The notes below the pieces were generated by a model. It saw only the letters and a list, made by a program, of their open reading frames with translations. It did no database searches and was not told the origin of the DNA. Both the position numbers and the translations under genes were made by a program. Positions 43,274-56,368 of a stretch of DNA of 64,000 nt are shown piece after piece (position 1 is the stretch's first letter; each line of letters begins with the position of its first letter). Source of the DNA: Atherix ibis (Eukaryota > Arthropoda > Insecta > Diptera > Athericidae); NCBI GenBank assembly GCA_958298945.1, contig OY282608.1, positions 16,407,933-16,471,932 of the forward strand. Direction: 5' to 3'.

Positions 43274-46216
43274 AAGTAACCAAAAAGCCAACAAACTAAC
43301 AAACCAACAAGCCAACAAGCCAACAAACTAACAAACCAACAAAGCAACAAGCCAACAAGCCAACAAACCAACAAACCAACAAGCCAACAAACCAACAAAC
43401 CAACAAACCAACAAGCCAACAAACCAACAAACAAATAAACCAACAAACCAACAAACCAACAAACCAACAAACCAACAAACCAAAAAACCAACAAACCAAC
43501 AAACCAACAAGCCAACAAACCAACAAACCAACAAACCAACAAGCCAACAAGCCAACAAGCCAACAAACCAACAAACCAACAAGCCAACAAACCAACAAAA
43601 TAACAAACCAACAAGCCAACAAACCAAAACACCAACAAACCAACAAACCAACAAACCAACAAACCAGCAAACCAACAAACCAACAAACCAACAAGCCAAC
43701 AAGCCAACAAACCAACAAACCAACAAACCAACAAGACAACAAACCAACAAGCCAACAAACCAACAAACCAACAAACCAAGTAACCAAAAAGCCAACAAAC
43801 TAACAAACCAACAAGCCAACAAGCCAACAAACCAACAAACCAACAAAGCAACAAGCCAACAAGCCAACAAACCAACAAACCAACAAGCCAACAAACCAAC
43901 AAACCAACAAGCTAACAAGCCAACAAACCAACAAGCCAACAAACCAACAAACCAACAAGCCAACAAGCCAACAAACCAACAAACCAACAAGCCAACAAGC
44001 CAACAAGCCAACAAACCAACAAACCAACAAGCCAACAAACCAACAAACCAACAAACCAACAAGCCAACAAACCAAAACACCAACAAACCAACAAACCAAC
44101 AAACCAACAAACCAGCAAACCAACAAACCAACAAACCAACAAGCCAACAAGCCAACAAACCAACAAACCAACAAACCAACAAGACAACAAACCAACAAAC
44201 CAACAAGCCAACAAACCAACAAACCAACAAACCAAGTAACCAAAAAGCCAACAAACTAACAAACCAACAAGCCAACAAGCCAACAAACCAACAAACCAAC
44301 AAAGCAACAAGCCAACAAGCCAACAAACCAACAACCCAACAAGCCAACAAACCAACAAACCAACAAGCTAACAAGCCAACAAACCAACAAGCCAACAAGC
44401 CAACAAACCAACAAACCAATAAACCAACAAACCAACAAAGGAACAGACCAACAAACCAACAAGCCAACAAACCAACAAACAAGTAAACCAACAAACCAAA
44501 AAACCAACAAACCAACAAACCAACAAACCAACAAACCAACAAACCAACAAGCCAACAAGCCAACAAACCAACAAACCAAGTTACCAACAAGCCAACAAAC
44601 CAACAAGCCAACAAACCAACAAATCAACAAGCCAACAAACCAACAAACCAACAAGCCAACAAACCAACAAGCCAACAAATCAACAAGCCAACAAACCAAC
44701 AAGCGAACAAGCCAACAAACTAACAAACCAACAAACTAACAAACCAACAAACGAACTAACCAACAAACCAACAAGCCAACAAGCCAACAAACCAACAAAC
44801 CAACAAGCCAACAAGCCAACAAACCAACAAACCAACAAGCCAACAAGCCAACAAGCCAACAAACCAACAAGCCAACAAACCAACAAGCCAACAAACAAAC
44901 AAACCAACAAACCAACAAACTAACAAACCAACAAGCCAACAAACCAACAAACAAATAAACCAACAGACCAAAAAACCAACAAACCAACAAACCAACAAAC
45001 CAACAAACCAACAAACCAAAAAGCCAACAAGCCAACAAACCAAAAACCAACAAACCAACAAGCCAACAAACCAACAAGCCAACAAGCCAACAAACCAACA
45101 AACCAACAAACCAAGTAACCAACAAACCAACAAACCATCAAACGAACAAAGAAACAAACCAACAAGCCAACAAGCCAACAAAGCAACAAACCAAAAAACC
45201 AACAAACCAAAAAACCAACAAACCAACAAATCATCAAATGAACAAAGTAACAAGCCAACAAACCAACAAACCAACAAGCCAACAAACCAACAAACCAACA
45301 AGCCAACAAGCCAACAAACCAACAAACCAACAAACCAACAAGCCAACAAACCAACATACCAACAAGCCAACAAACCAACAAACCAACAAACCAACAAACC
45401 AACAAGCCAACAAGCCAACAAACCAACAAACCAACAAGCCAACAAACCAACAAACCAACAAACCAACAAACCAACAAACCAACAAACCAACAAACCAACA
45501 AACCAACAAACCAACAAACCAACTAACCAACAAACCAACAAGCCAACAAGCCAACAAACCAACAAACCAACAAGCCAACAAACCAACAAACAAATAAACC
45601 AACAAACCAACAAACCAACAAACCACCAAGCAAACAAGCCAACAAACCAACAAACCAACAAGCCAACAAGCCAACAAACCAACAAGCCAACAAACCAACA
45701 AACCAACAAGCCAACAAGCCAACAAACCAACAAACCAACAAGCCAACAAACCAAGTAACCAACAAACCAACAAACCATCAACCGAACAAAGCAGCAAACT
45801 AACAAGCCAACAAGCCAACAAGCCAACAAACGAACATACCAAGTAACCAAAAAGCCAACAAACTAACAAACCAACAAGCCAACAAACCAACAAGCCAAAA
45901 AGCCAACAAAGCAACAAACCAACAAAGCAGCAAACCAAAAAACCAACAAACCAAAAAACCAATATACCAACAAACCATCAAACGAACAAAGCAACAACCC
46001 AACACGCCAACAAACCAACAAACCAACAAGCCAACAAGCCAACAAACCAACAAACCAACAAACCAACAAACCAACAAACCAACAAACCAACAAACCAACA
46101 AACCAACAAACCAACAAGCCAACAAACCAACAAACCAACAAGCCAACAAGCCAACAAACTAACAAACCAACAAGCTAACAAACCAACAATCCAACAAACC
46201 AACAAACCAACAAACC
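43274..46216. repeat. Second copy of the 36.7-39.3 kb segment
   Basis: Spacings 504, 456, 344, 535, 640 and 88 repeat 36725-39292 at an offset of 6549. The shared deletion is near 45044. Private variants include AAGGAACAG near 44449, where most copies read AAGCAACAG, and AAGAAACAAACC near 45150, where most read AAGTAACAAACC. After 45841 the sequence follows the 376-bp module of the 5311-bp unit instead. Confidence 0.8.
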
Positions 46217-48740
46217 AAGTAACCAAAAAGCCAACAAACTAACAAACCAACAAGCCAAAAAGCCAACAAACCAACAAACCAACAAAGCAACAAGCCAACA
46301 AGCCAACAAACCAACAAACCAACAAACCAACAAACCAAGTAACCAAAAAGCCAACAAACCAACAAACCAAAAAGCCAACAAGCCAACAAACCAACAAACC
46401 AACAAACCAACAAAGTAGCAAGCCAACAAGCCAACAAACCAACAAGCCAACAAACCAACAAACCAACAAGCCAACAAGCCAACAAACCAACAAACCAACA
46501 AACCAACAAACCAACTAGCCAACAAACCAACAAACCAACAAGCCAACAAGCCAACAAACCAACAAACCAACAACCCAACAAACCAACAAGCCAACAAACC
46601 AACAAACCAACAAACCAACAAGCCAACAAACCAACAAACCAAAAAACCAACAAACCAACAAACCAACAAACCAACAAACCAACAAACCAACAAGCCAACA
46701 AGCCAACAAACCAACAAATCAAGCAGCCAACAAACCAATAAGCCAACAAACCAACAAACCAAGTAACCAAAAAGCCAACAAACTAACAAACCAACAAGCC
46801 CACAAGCCAACAAACCAACAAACCAACAAAGCAACAAGCCAACAAGTCAAGAAACCAACAAACCAACAAGCCAACAAACCAACAAACCAACAAACCAACA
46901 AACCAGCAAACCAACAAACCAACAAGCCAACAAGCCAACAAACCAACAAACCAACAAACCAAAAAACCAACAAACCAACGAACAAACAAACCAACAAACC
47001 AACAAACCAACAAGCCAACAAGCCAACAAACCAACAAACTAACAAACCAACAAGCTAACAAACCAACAAACCAACAAGCCAACAAGCCAACAAACCAACA
47101 AACCAACAAACCAACTAGCCAACAAACCAACAAACCAACAAACCAAGTAACCAAAAAGCCAACAAACTAACAAACCAACAAGCCAACAAGCCAACAAACT
47201 AACAAACCAACAAAGCAACAAGCCAACAAGCCAACAAACCAACAAACCAACAAGCCAACAAACCAACAAACCAACAAACCAACAAGCCAACAAACCAACA
47301 AACAAATAAACCAACAAACCAACAAACCAACAAACCAACAAACCAACAAACCAAAAAACCAACAAACCAACTAACCAACAAGCCAACAAGCCAACAAACC
47401 AACAAACCAACAAGCCAACAAGCCAACAAGCCAACAAACCAACAAACCAACAAGCCAACAAACCAACAAACCAACAAACCAACAAGCCAACAAACCAAAA
47501 CACCAACAAACCAACAAACCAACAAACCAACAAACCAGCAAACGAACAAACCAACAAACCAACAAACCAACAAGCCAACAAGCCAACAAACCAACAAACC
47601 AACAAACCAACAAGACAACAAACCAACAAGCCAACAAACCAACAAACCAACAAACCAAGTAACCAAAAAGCCAACAAACTAACAAACCAACAAGCCAACA
47701 AGCCAACAAACCAACAAACCAACAAAGCAACAAGCCAACAAGCCAACAAACCAACAAACCAACAAGCCAACAAACCAACAAACCAACAAGCTAACAAGCC
47801 AACAAACCAACAAGCCAACAAGCCAACAAACCAACAAACCAATAAACCAACAAACCAACAAAGCAACAGACCAACAAACCAACAAGCCAACAAACCAACA
47901 AACAAATAAACCAACAAACCAAAAAACCAACAAACCAACAAACCAACAAACCAACAAACCAACAAACCAACAAACCAACAAGCCAACAAGCCAACAAACC
48001 AACAAACCAAGTTACCAATAAGCCAACAAACCAACAAGCCAACAAACCAACAAATCAACATGCCAACAAACCAACAAACCAACAAGCCAACAAACCAACA
48101 AGCCAACAAATCAACAAGCCAACAAACCAACAAGCGAACAAGCCAACAAACGAACATACCAAGTAACCAAAAAGCCAACAAACTAACAAACCAACAAGCC
48201 AACAAACCAACAAGCCAAAAAGCCAACAAAGCAACAAACCAACAAAGCAGCAAACCAAAAAACCAACAAACCAAAAAACCAATATACCAACAAACCATCA
48301 AACGAACAAAGCAACAACCCAACACGCCAACAAACCAACAAACCAACAAACCAACAAACCAACAAACCAACAAATCAACAAGCCAACAAACCAACAAAAA
48401 AATAAACCAACAGACAAACAAACCAACAAACCAACAAACCAACAAGCCAACAAACCAACAAACCAACAAGCCAACAAGCCAACAAACTAACAAACCAACA
48501 AGCTAACAAACCAACAATCCAACAAACCAACAAACCAACAAACCAAGTAACCAAAAAGCCAACAAACTAACAAACCAACAAGCCAAAAAGCCAACAAACC
48601 AACAAACCAACAAAGCAACAAGCCAACAAGCCAACAAACCAACAAACCAACAAACCAACAAACCAAGTAACCAAAAAGCCAACAAACCAACAAACCAAAA
48701 AGCCAACAAGCCAACAAACCAACAAACCAACAAACCAACA
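46217..48740. repeat. Mosaic of earlier modules
   Basis: Spacings are 120, 424, 384, 512, 352 (to AAGTTACC at 48009), 152, 384 and 120. Most intervals are unique to this stretch but their parts resemble earlier modules, for example the AAGCAGCC unit near 46720 and the AAGACAAC unit near 47613. The 88-bp module is missing: 48009-48161 passes straight from the AAGTTACC module to AACATACC and the next marker. It is a transition between the families left and right. Confidence 0.7.
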
Positions 48741-50464
48741 AAGTAGCAAGCCAACAGGCCAACAAATCAACAAACCAACAAACCAACAAAGCAACAAGCC
48801 AAAAAGCCAACAAACGAACAAACCAACAAGCCAACAAACCAACAAACCAACAAACCAACAAACCAGCAAACCAACAAACCAACAAACCAACAAGCCAACA
48901 AACCGACAAACCAACAAACCAAAAAACCAACAAGCCAACAAACCAACAAACCAACAAACCAACAAACCAAAAAGCCAACAAGCCAACAACCCAACAATCT
49001 AACAAACCAACAAGCCAACAAATCAACAAACCAACAAGCCAACAAGCCAACAAACCAACAAACCAACAAACCAATAAACCAACAAACCAACAAACCAACA
49101 AGCCAAGAAACTAACAAACCAACAAGCCAACAAGCCAACAAACCAACAAACCAACAAACCAACAAAGCAACAAGCCAACAAGCCAACAACCCAACAAACT
49201 AACAAGCCAACAAACCAACAAACCAACAAACCAACAAGCCAACAAACCAACAAACAAATAAACCAACAAACCAACAAACCAACAAACCAACAAACCAACT
49301 AACCAAAAAACCAACAAACCAACAAACCAACAAGCCAACAAGCCAACAAACCAACAAACCAACAAGCCAAAAAACCAACAAACCAACAAACCAACAATCC
49401 AACAAACCAACAAACAAATAAACCAATAAACCAAAAAACCAACAAACCAACAAACCAACAAACCAACAAACCAACAAACCAACAAACCAACAAGCCAACA
49501 AGCCAACAAACCAACAAATGAACAAACCAACAAGCCAACAAACCAACAAGCCAACAAACCAACAAACCAACAAACCAAGTAACCAAAAAGCCAACAAACT
49601 AACAAACCAACAAGCCAACAAGCCAACAAACCAACAAACCAACAAATCAACAAGCCAACAAGCCAACAAACCAACAAACCAACAAGCCAACAAACTAACA
49701 AGCCAACAAGCCAACAAACCAACAAGCCAACAAGCCAACAAACCAACAAGCCAACAAGCCAACAAACCAACAAGCCAACAAACAAACAAAGCAACAAACC
49801 AACAAGCCAACAAACCAATAAACCAAAAAACCAACAAACCAACAAACCAAGTAACCAAACAGCCAACAAACTAACAAACCAACAAGCCAAAAAACCAACA
49901 AACCAACAAACCAACAAGCCAACAAATCAACAAACCAACAAGCCAACAAACCAACAAACCAACAAACCAAAAAACCAACAAACCAACAAACCAACAAACC
50001 AACAAACCAACAAACCAACAAACCAACAAACGAACAAGCCAACAAGCCAACAAACCAACAAACCAACAAACCAACAAGCCAACAAACCAACAAGCCAACA
50101 AACCAACAAACCAAAAAACCAACAAACCAAGTAACCAAAAAGCCAACAAACTAACAAACCAACAAGCCAATAAGCCACCAAACCAACAAACCAACAAAGC
50201 AACAAGCCAACAAGCCAACAAACCAACAAGCCAACAAACCAACAAACCAACAAGCCAACGAGCCAACAAACCAACAAACCAACAAACCAACAAGCCAACA
50301 AACCAACAAACCAACAAGCCAACAAACCAACAAACCAACAAACCAAAAAACCATTAAGCCAACAAGCCAACAAACCAACAAACCAACAAGCCAACAAACC
50401 AACAAACCAACAAACCAACAAGCCAACAAACCAACAAGCCAACAAACCAACAAACCAACAAATC
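48741..50464. repeat. About 5.42-kb-spaced segment, copy 1
   Basis: The segment starts with AAGTAGC and CAGGCC variants and contains markers at 49577, 49849 and 50129. It matches 54157-55904 at an offset that drifts from 5416 to 5424 to 5432, always in steps of 8. The private marker form TAACCAAACAGCC follows 49849 and 55281. The same units are found only in this right-hand part of the window. Confidence 0.78.
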
Positions 50465-52056
50465 AAGTAACCAAAAAGCCAACAAACTAACAGACCAACA
50501 AGTGAACAAGCCAACAAACAAACAAACCAAAAAAGCAACAAGCCAACAAGCCAACAAACCAACAAACCAACAAGCCAACAAACCAACAAACCAACAAGCC
50601 AACAAGCCAACAAACCAACAAACCAACAAACCAACAAGCCAACAAACCAACAAACCAAAAAATCAACAAACCAACAAACATACAAGCCAACAAGCCAACA
50701 AACCAACAAACCAACAAACTAAGTAACCAACAAGCCAACAAACCAACAAACCAACAAGCCAACAAGCCAATACACCAACAAACCAACAAACCAACAAACC
50801 AACCAACCAACAAACCAAAAAACCAACAAACCAACAAACCAACAAACCAACAAACCAACAAACCAACAAGCCAACAAGCCAACAAACCAACAAACCAACA
50901 AACCAACAAACCAAAAAGCCAACAAACCAACAAGCCAATAAACCAACAAACCAAGTAACCAAAAATCCAACAAACTAACAAACCAACAAAGCAACAAGCC
51001 AACAAGCCAACAAACCAACAAACCAACAAGCCAACAAACCAACAAACCAACAAACTAACAAACCAACAAACCAACAAACCAACAAACCAACAAACCAACA
51101 AACCAACAAACCAACAAACCAACAAACCAACAAGCCAACAAGCCAACAAACCAACAAACCAACAAACCAAAAACCCAACAAACCAACAAACCAACAAACC
51201 AACAAACCAACAAGCCAACAAGCCAACAAATCAACAAACCAACAAGCCAATAAGCCAACAAACCAACAAACCCACAAACCAACAAACCAACAAGCCAACA
51301 AACCAACAAACCAACAAGCCAACAAGCCAACAAACCAACAAACCAACAAGCCAACAAACCAACAAGCCAACAAACCAACAAACCAACAAACCAAGTAACC
51401 AAAAAGCCAACAAACTAACAAACCAACAAGCCAACAAGCCAACAAACTAACAAATCAACAAAGCAACAAGCCAACAAGCCAACAAAACAATAAACCAACA
51501 AGCCAACAAACCAACAAACCAACAAGCCAACAAACCAACAAACAAATAAACCAACAAACCAACAAACCAACAAACCAACAAACCAACAAACCAACAAACC
51601 AACAAACCAACAAACCAAAAAACCAACAAACCAACAAACCAAAAAACCAACAAGCCAACAAGCCAACAAACCAACAAACCAACAAGCCAACAAACCAACA
51701 AACAAATAAACCAACAAACCAACAAACCAACAAACCAACAAACCAACAAACCAACAAACCAACAAACCAACAAACCAACAAACCAACAAACCAACAAACC
51801 AACAAACCAAAAAACCAACAAACCAACAAACCAAAAAACCAACAAGCCAACAAGCCAACAAACCAACAAACCAACAAGCCAACAAACCAACAAACCAACA
51901 AATCAACAAGCCAACAAACCAACAAACCAACAAACCAAAAAACCATTAAGCCAACAAGCCAACAAACCAACAAACCAACAAGCCAACAAACCAACAAACC
52001 AACAAACCAACAAGCCAACAAACCAACAAGCCAACAAACCAACAAACCAACAAATC
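50465..52056. repeat. 1592-bp HOR, tandem copy 1
   Basis: Marker spacings are 256, 232, 440 and 664. Diagnostic variants are AAACATAC near 50687, AATACACC near 50769 and CCAACCAACC near 50803. A CCATTAAGCC variant lies just upstream near 50352. These do not occur left of 48.7 kb as far as I could see. Confidence 0.8.
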
Positions 52057-53696
52057 AAGTAACCAAAAAGCCAACAAACTAACAGACCAACAAGTGAACA
52101 AGCCAACAAACAAACAAACCAAAAAAGCAACAAGCCAACAAGCCAACAAACCAACAAACCAACAAGCCAACAAACCAACAAACCAACAAGCCAACAAGCC
52201 AACAAACCAACAAACCAACAAACCAACAAGCCAACAAACCAACAAACCAAAAAATCAACAAACCAACAAACATACAAGCCAACAAGCCAACAAACCAACA
52301 AACCAACAAACTAAGTAACCAACAAGCCAACAAACCAACAAACCAACAAGCCAACAAGCCAATACACCAACAAACCAACAAACCAACAAACCAACCAACC
52401 AACAAACCAAAAAACCAACAAACCAACAAACCAACAAACCAACAAACCAACAAACCAACAAGCCAACAAGCCAACAAGCCAACAAACCAACAAACCAACA
52501 AACCAACAAACCAAAAAGCCAACAAACCAACAAGCCAATAAACCAACAAACCAAGTAACCAAAAACCCAACAAACTAACAAACCAACAAAGCAACAAGCC
52601 AACAAGCCAACAAACCAACAAACCAACAAGCCAACAAACCAACAAACCAACAAACTAACAAACCAACAAACCAACAAACCAACAAACCAACAAACCAACA
52701 AACCAACAAACCAACAAACCAACAAGCCAACAAGCCAACAAACCAACAAACCAACAAACCAAAAACCCAACAAACCAACAAACCAACAAACCAACAAACC
52801 AACAAGCCAACAAGCCAACAAATCAACAAACCAACAAGCCAATAAGCCAACAAACCAACAAACCCACAAACCAACAAACCGACAAGCCAATAAACCAACA
52901 AACCAACAAGCCAACAAGCCAACAAACCAACAAACCAACAAGCCAACAAACCAACAAGCCAACAAACCAACAAACCAACAAACCAAGTAACCAAAAAGCC
53001 AACAAACTAACAAACCAACAAGCCAACAAGCCAACAAACTAACAAATCAACAAAGCAACAAGCCAACAAGCCAACAAAACAATAAACCAACAAGCCAACA
53101 AACCAACAAACCAACAAGCCAACAAACCAACAAACAAATAAACCAACAAACCAACAAACCAACAAACCAACAAACCAACAAACCAACAAACCAACAAACC
53201 AACAAACCAAAAAACCAACAAACCAACAAACCAAAAAACCAACAAGCCAACAAGCCAACAAACCAACAAACCAACAAGCCAACAAACCAACAAACAAATA
53301 AACCAACAAACCAACAAACCAACAAACCAACAAACCAACAAACCAACAAACCAACAAACCAACAAACCAACAAACCAACAAACCAACAAACCAACAAACC
53401 AACAAACCAAAAAACCAACAAACCAACAAACCAAAAAACCAACAAGCCAACAAGCCAACAAACCAACAAACCAACAAGCCAACAAACCAACAAACCAACA
53501 AATCAACAAGCCAACAAACCAACAAACAAATAAACCAACAAACCAAAAAACCAACAAACCAACAAACCAACAAACCAACAAACTCACAAACCAACAAACC
53601 AAGAAACCAACAAGCCAACAAGCCAACAAACCAACAAACCAACAAACCAACAAGCCAACAAACCAACAAGCCAACAAACCAACAAACCAACAAACC
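52057..53696. repeat. 1592-bp HOR, tandem copy 2 (1640 bp)
   Basis: Marker spacings are 256, 240, 432 and 712. Diagnostic variants recur at offset 1592 (AAACATAC near 52269, CCAACCAACC near 52393). The copy is 48 bp longer than the first because of whole-octamer differences. The last module carries AACTCACAAACC near 53582, which then recurs in the 57-62 kb region. Confidence 0.78.
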
Positions 53697-54156
53697 AAGT
53701 AACCAAAAAGCCAACAAACTAACAAACCAACAAGCCAACAAGCCAACAAACCAACAAACCAACAAAGCAACAAGCCAACAAGCCAACAAACCAACAAACC
53801 AACAAGCCAACAAACCAACAAACCAAGAAGCTTACAAGCCAACAAACCAACAAACCAACAAGCCAACAAACCAACAAACCAATAAACCAACAAACCAACA
53901 AATCAACAAACCAACAAACCAACAAGCCAACAAACCAACAAACAAATAAACCAACAAACCAAAAAACCAACAAACCAACAAACCAACAAACCAACAAACC
54001 AACAAACCAACAAACCAACAAACCAACAAGCCAACAAGCCAACAAACCAACAAAGCAACAAGCCAATAAACCAACAAGCCAACAAACCAAAAAGCCAACA
54101 AACCAACAAACCAAAAAGCCAACAAGCCAACAAACCAACAAACCAACAAACCAACA
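53697..54156. repeat. Junction module with first AAGCTT
   Basis: AAGCTT at 53828-53833 (in AAGAAGCTTACAAGCC) is the first of five in the window; the rest are at 57988, 58603, 59098 and 62742. The segment joins the 1592-bp family to a second copy of 48741-50464. Confidence 0.75.
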
Positions 54157-55904
54157 AAGTAGCAAGCCAACAGGCCAACAAATCAACAAACCAACAAACC
54201 AACAAAGCAACAAGCCAAAAAGCCAACAAACGAACAAACCAACAAGCCAACAAACCAACAAACCAACAAACCAACAAACCAGCAAACCAACAAACCAACA
54301 AACCAACAAGCCAACAAGCCAACAAACCAACAAACCAACAAACCAAAAAACCAACAAGCCAACAAACCAACAAACCAACAAACCAACAAACCAACAAGCC
54401 AACAAGCCAACAACCCAACAATCTAACAAACCAACAAGCCAACAAATCAACAAACCAACAAGCCAACAAGCCAACAAACCAACAAACCAACAAACCAATA
54501 AACCAACAAACCAACAAACCAACAAGCCAAGAAACTAACAAACCAACAAGCCAACAAGCCAACAAACCAACAAACCAACAAACCAACAAAGCAACAAGCC
54601 AACAAGCCAACAACCCAACAAACTAACAAGCCAACAAACCAACAAACCAACAAACCAACAAGCCAACAAACCAACAAACAAATAAACCAACAAACCAACA
54701 AACCAACAAACCAACAAACCAACTAACCAAAAAACCAACAAACCAACAAACCAACAAGCCAACAAGCCAACAAACCAACAAACCAACAAGCCAAAAAACC
54801 AACAAACCAACAAACCAACAATCCAACAAACCAACAAACAAATAAACCAATAAACCAAAAAACCAACAAACCAACAAACCAACAAACCAACAAACCAACA
54901 AACCAACAAACCAACAAGCCAACAAGCCAACAAACCAACAAATGAACAAACCAACAAGCCAACAAACCAACAAGCCAACAAACCAACAAACCAACAAACC
55001 AAGTAACCAAAAAGCCAACAAACTAACAAACCAACAAGCCAACAAGCCAACAAACCAACAAACCAACAAATCAACAAGCCAACAAGCCAACAAACCAACA
55101 AACCAACAAGCCAACAAACCAACAAACTAACAAGCCAACAAGCCAACAAACCAACAAGCCAACAAGCCAACAAACCAACAAGCCAACAAGCCAACAAACC
55201 AACAAGCCAACAAACAAACAAAGCAACAAACCAACAAGCCAACAAACCAATAAACCAAAAAACCAACAAACCAACAAACCAAGTAACCAAACAGCCAACA
55301 AACTAACAAACCAACAAGCCAAAAAACCAACAAACCAACAAACCAACAAGCCAACAAACCAACAAACCAACAAGCCAACAAACCAACAAACCAACAAACC
55401 AAAAAACCAACAAACCAACAAACCAACAAACCAACAAACCAACAAACCAACAAACCAACAAACGAACAAGCCAACAAGCCAACAAACCAACAAACCAACA
55501 AACCAACAAGCCAACAAACCAACAAGCCAACAAACCAACAAACCAAAAAACCAACAAACCAAGTAACCAAAAAGCCAACAAACTAACAAACCAACAAGCC
55601 AATAAGCCACCAAACCAACAAACCAACAAAGCAACAAGCCAACAAGCCAACAAACCAACAAACCAACAAGCCAACAAACCAACAAACCAACAAGCCAACA
55701 AGCCAACAAACCAACAAACCAACAAACCAACAAGCCAACAAACCAACAAACCAACAAGCCAACAAACCAACAAACCAACAAACCAAAAAACCATTAAGCC
55801 AACAAGCCAACAAACCAACAAACCAACAAGCCAACAAACCAACAAACCAACAAACCAACAAGCCAACAAACCAACAAGCCAACAAACCAACAAACCAACA
55901 AATC
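54157..55904. repeat. About 5.42-kb-spaced segment, copy 2
   Basis: It contains markers at 55001, 55281 and 55561 and the same AAGTAGC, CAGGCC and TAACCAAACAGCC variants as 48741-50464. Length differences are whole octamers. No gene is present. Confidence 0.78.
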
Positions 55905-56368
55905 AAGTAACCAAAAAGCTAACAAACTAACAGACCAACAAGTGAACAAGCCAACAAACAAACAAACCAAAAAAGCAACAAGCCAACAAGCCAACAAACC
56001 AACAAACCAACAAGCCAACAAACCAACAAACCAACAAGCCAACAAGCCAACAAACCAACAAACCAACAAACCAACAAGCCAACAAACCAACAAACCAAAA
56101 AATCAACAAACCAACAATAATACAAGCCAACAAGCCAACAAACCAACAAACCAACAAACTAAGTAACCAACAAGCCAACAAACCAACAAACCAACAAGCC
56201 AACAAGCCAATACACCAACAAACCAACAAACCAACAAACCAACCAACCAACAAACCAAAAAACCAACAAACCAACAAACCAACAAACCAACAAGCCAACA
56301 AACCAACAAACCAACAAACCAACAAGCCAACAAACCAACAAGCCAACAAACCAACAAACCAACAAATC
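55905..56368. repeat. 464-bp tandem unit, copy 1
   Basis: Marker spacings are 256 and 208. The unit carries an AATAATAC variant near 56114 where the 1592-bp family has AACATAC. Its start matches the unit at 56369 at an offset of 464 bp, or 58 octamers. Confidence 0.8.

Larger units (their letters stand above)
15662..45848. repeat. Dispersed 88-bp module, nine copies
   Basis: Pairs of markers exactly 88 bp apart start at 15662, 20973, 27485, 30461, 32525, 39204, 41347, 42978 and 45753. Each pair encloses ACCATCAACCGAAC, AAAGCAGC, AAACTAAC, three or so AAGCCAAC units and AAACGAACATACC. It is the densest cluster of non-standard octamers in the array and its length never varies, whereas flanking modules gain or lose whole octamers. 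Confidence 0.8.

Noticed and set aside
11719..46990. A simple 11.7-kb mega-repeat in three full copies
   Set aside because: Starts are about 11.8 and 11.7 kb apart, but only the first 3.3 kb of each is shared in order; the rest differs, so the equal spacing may be partly coincidence.
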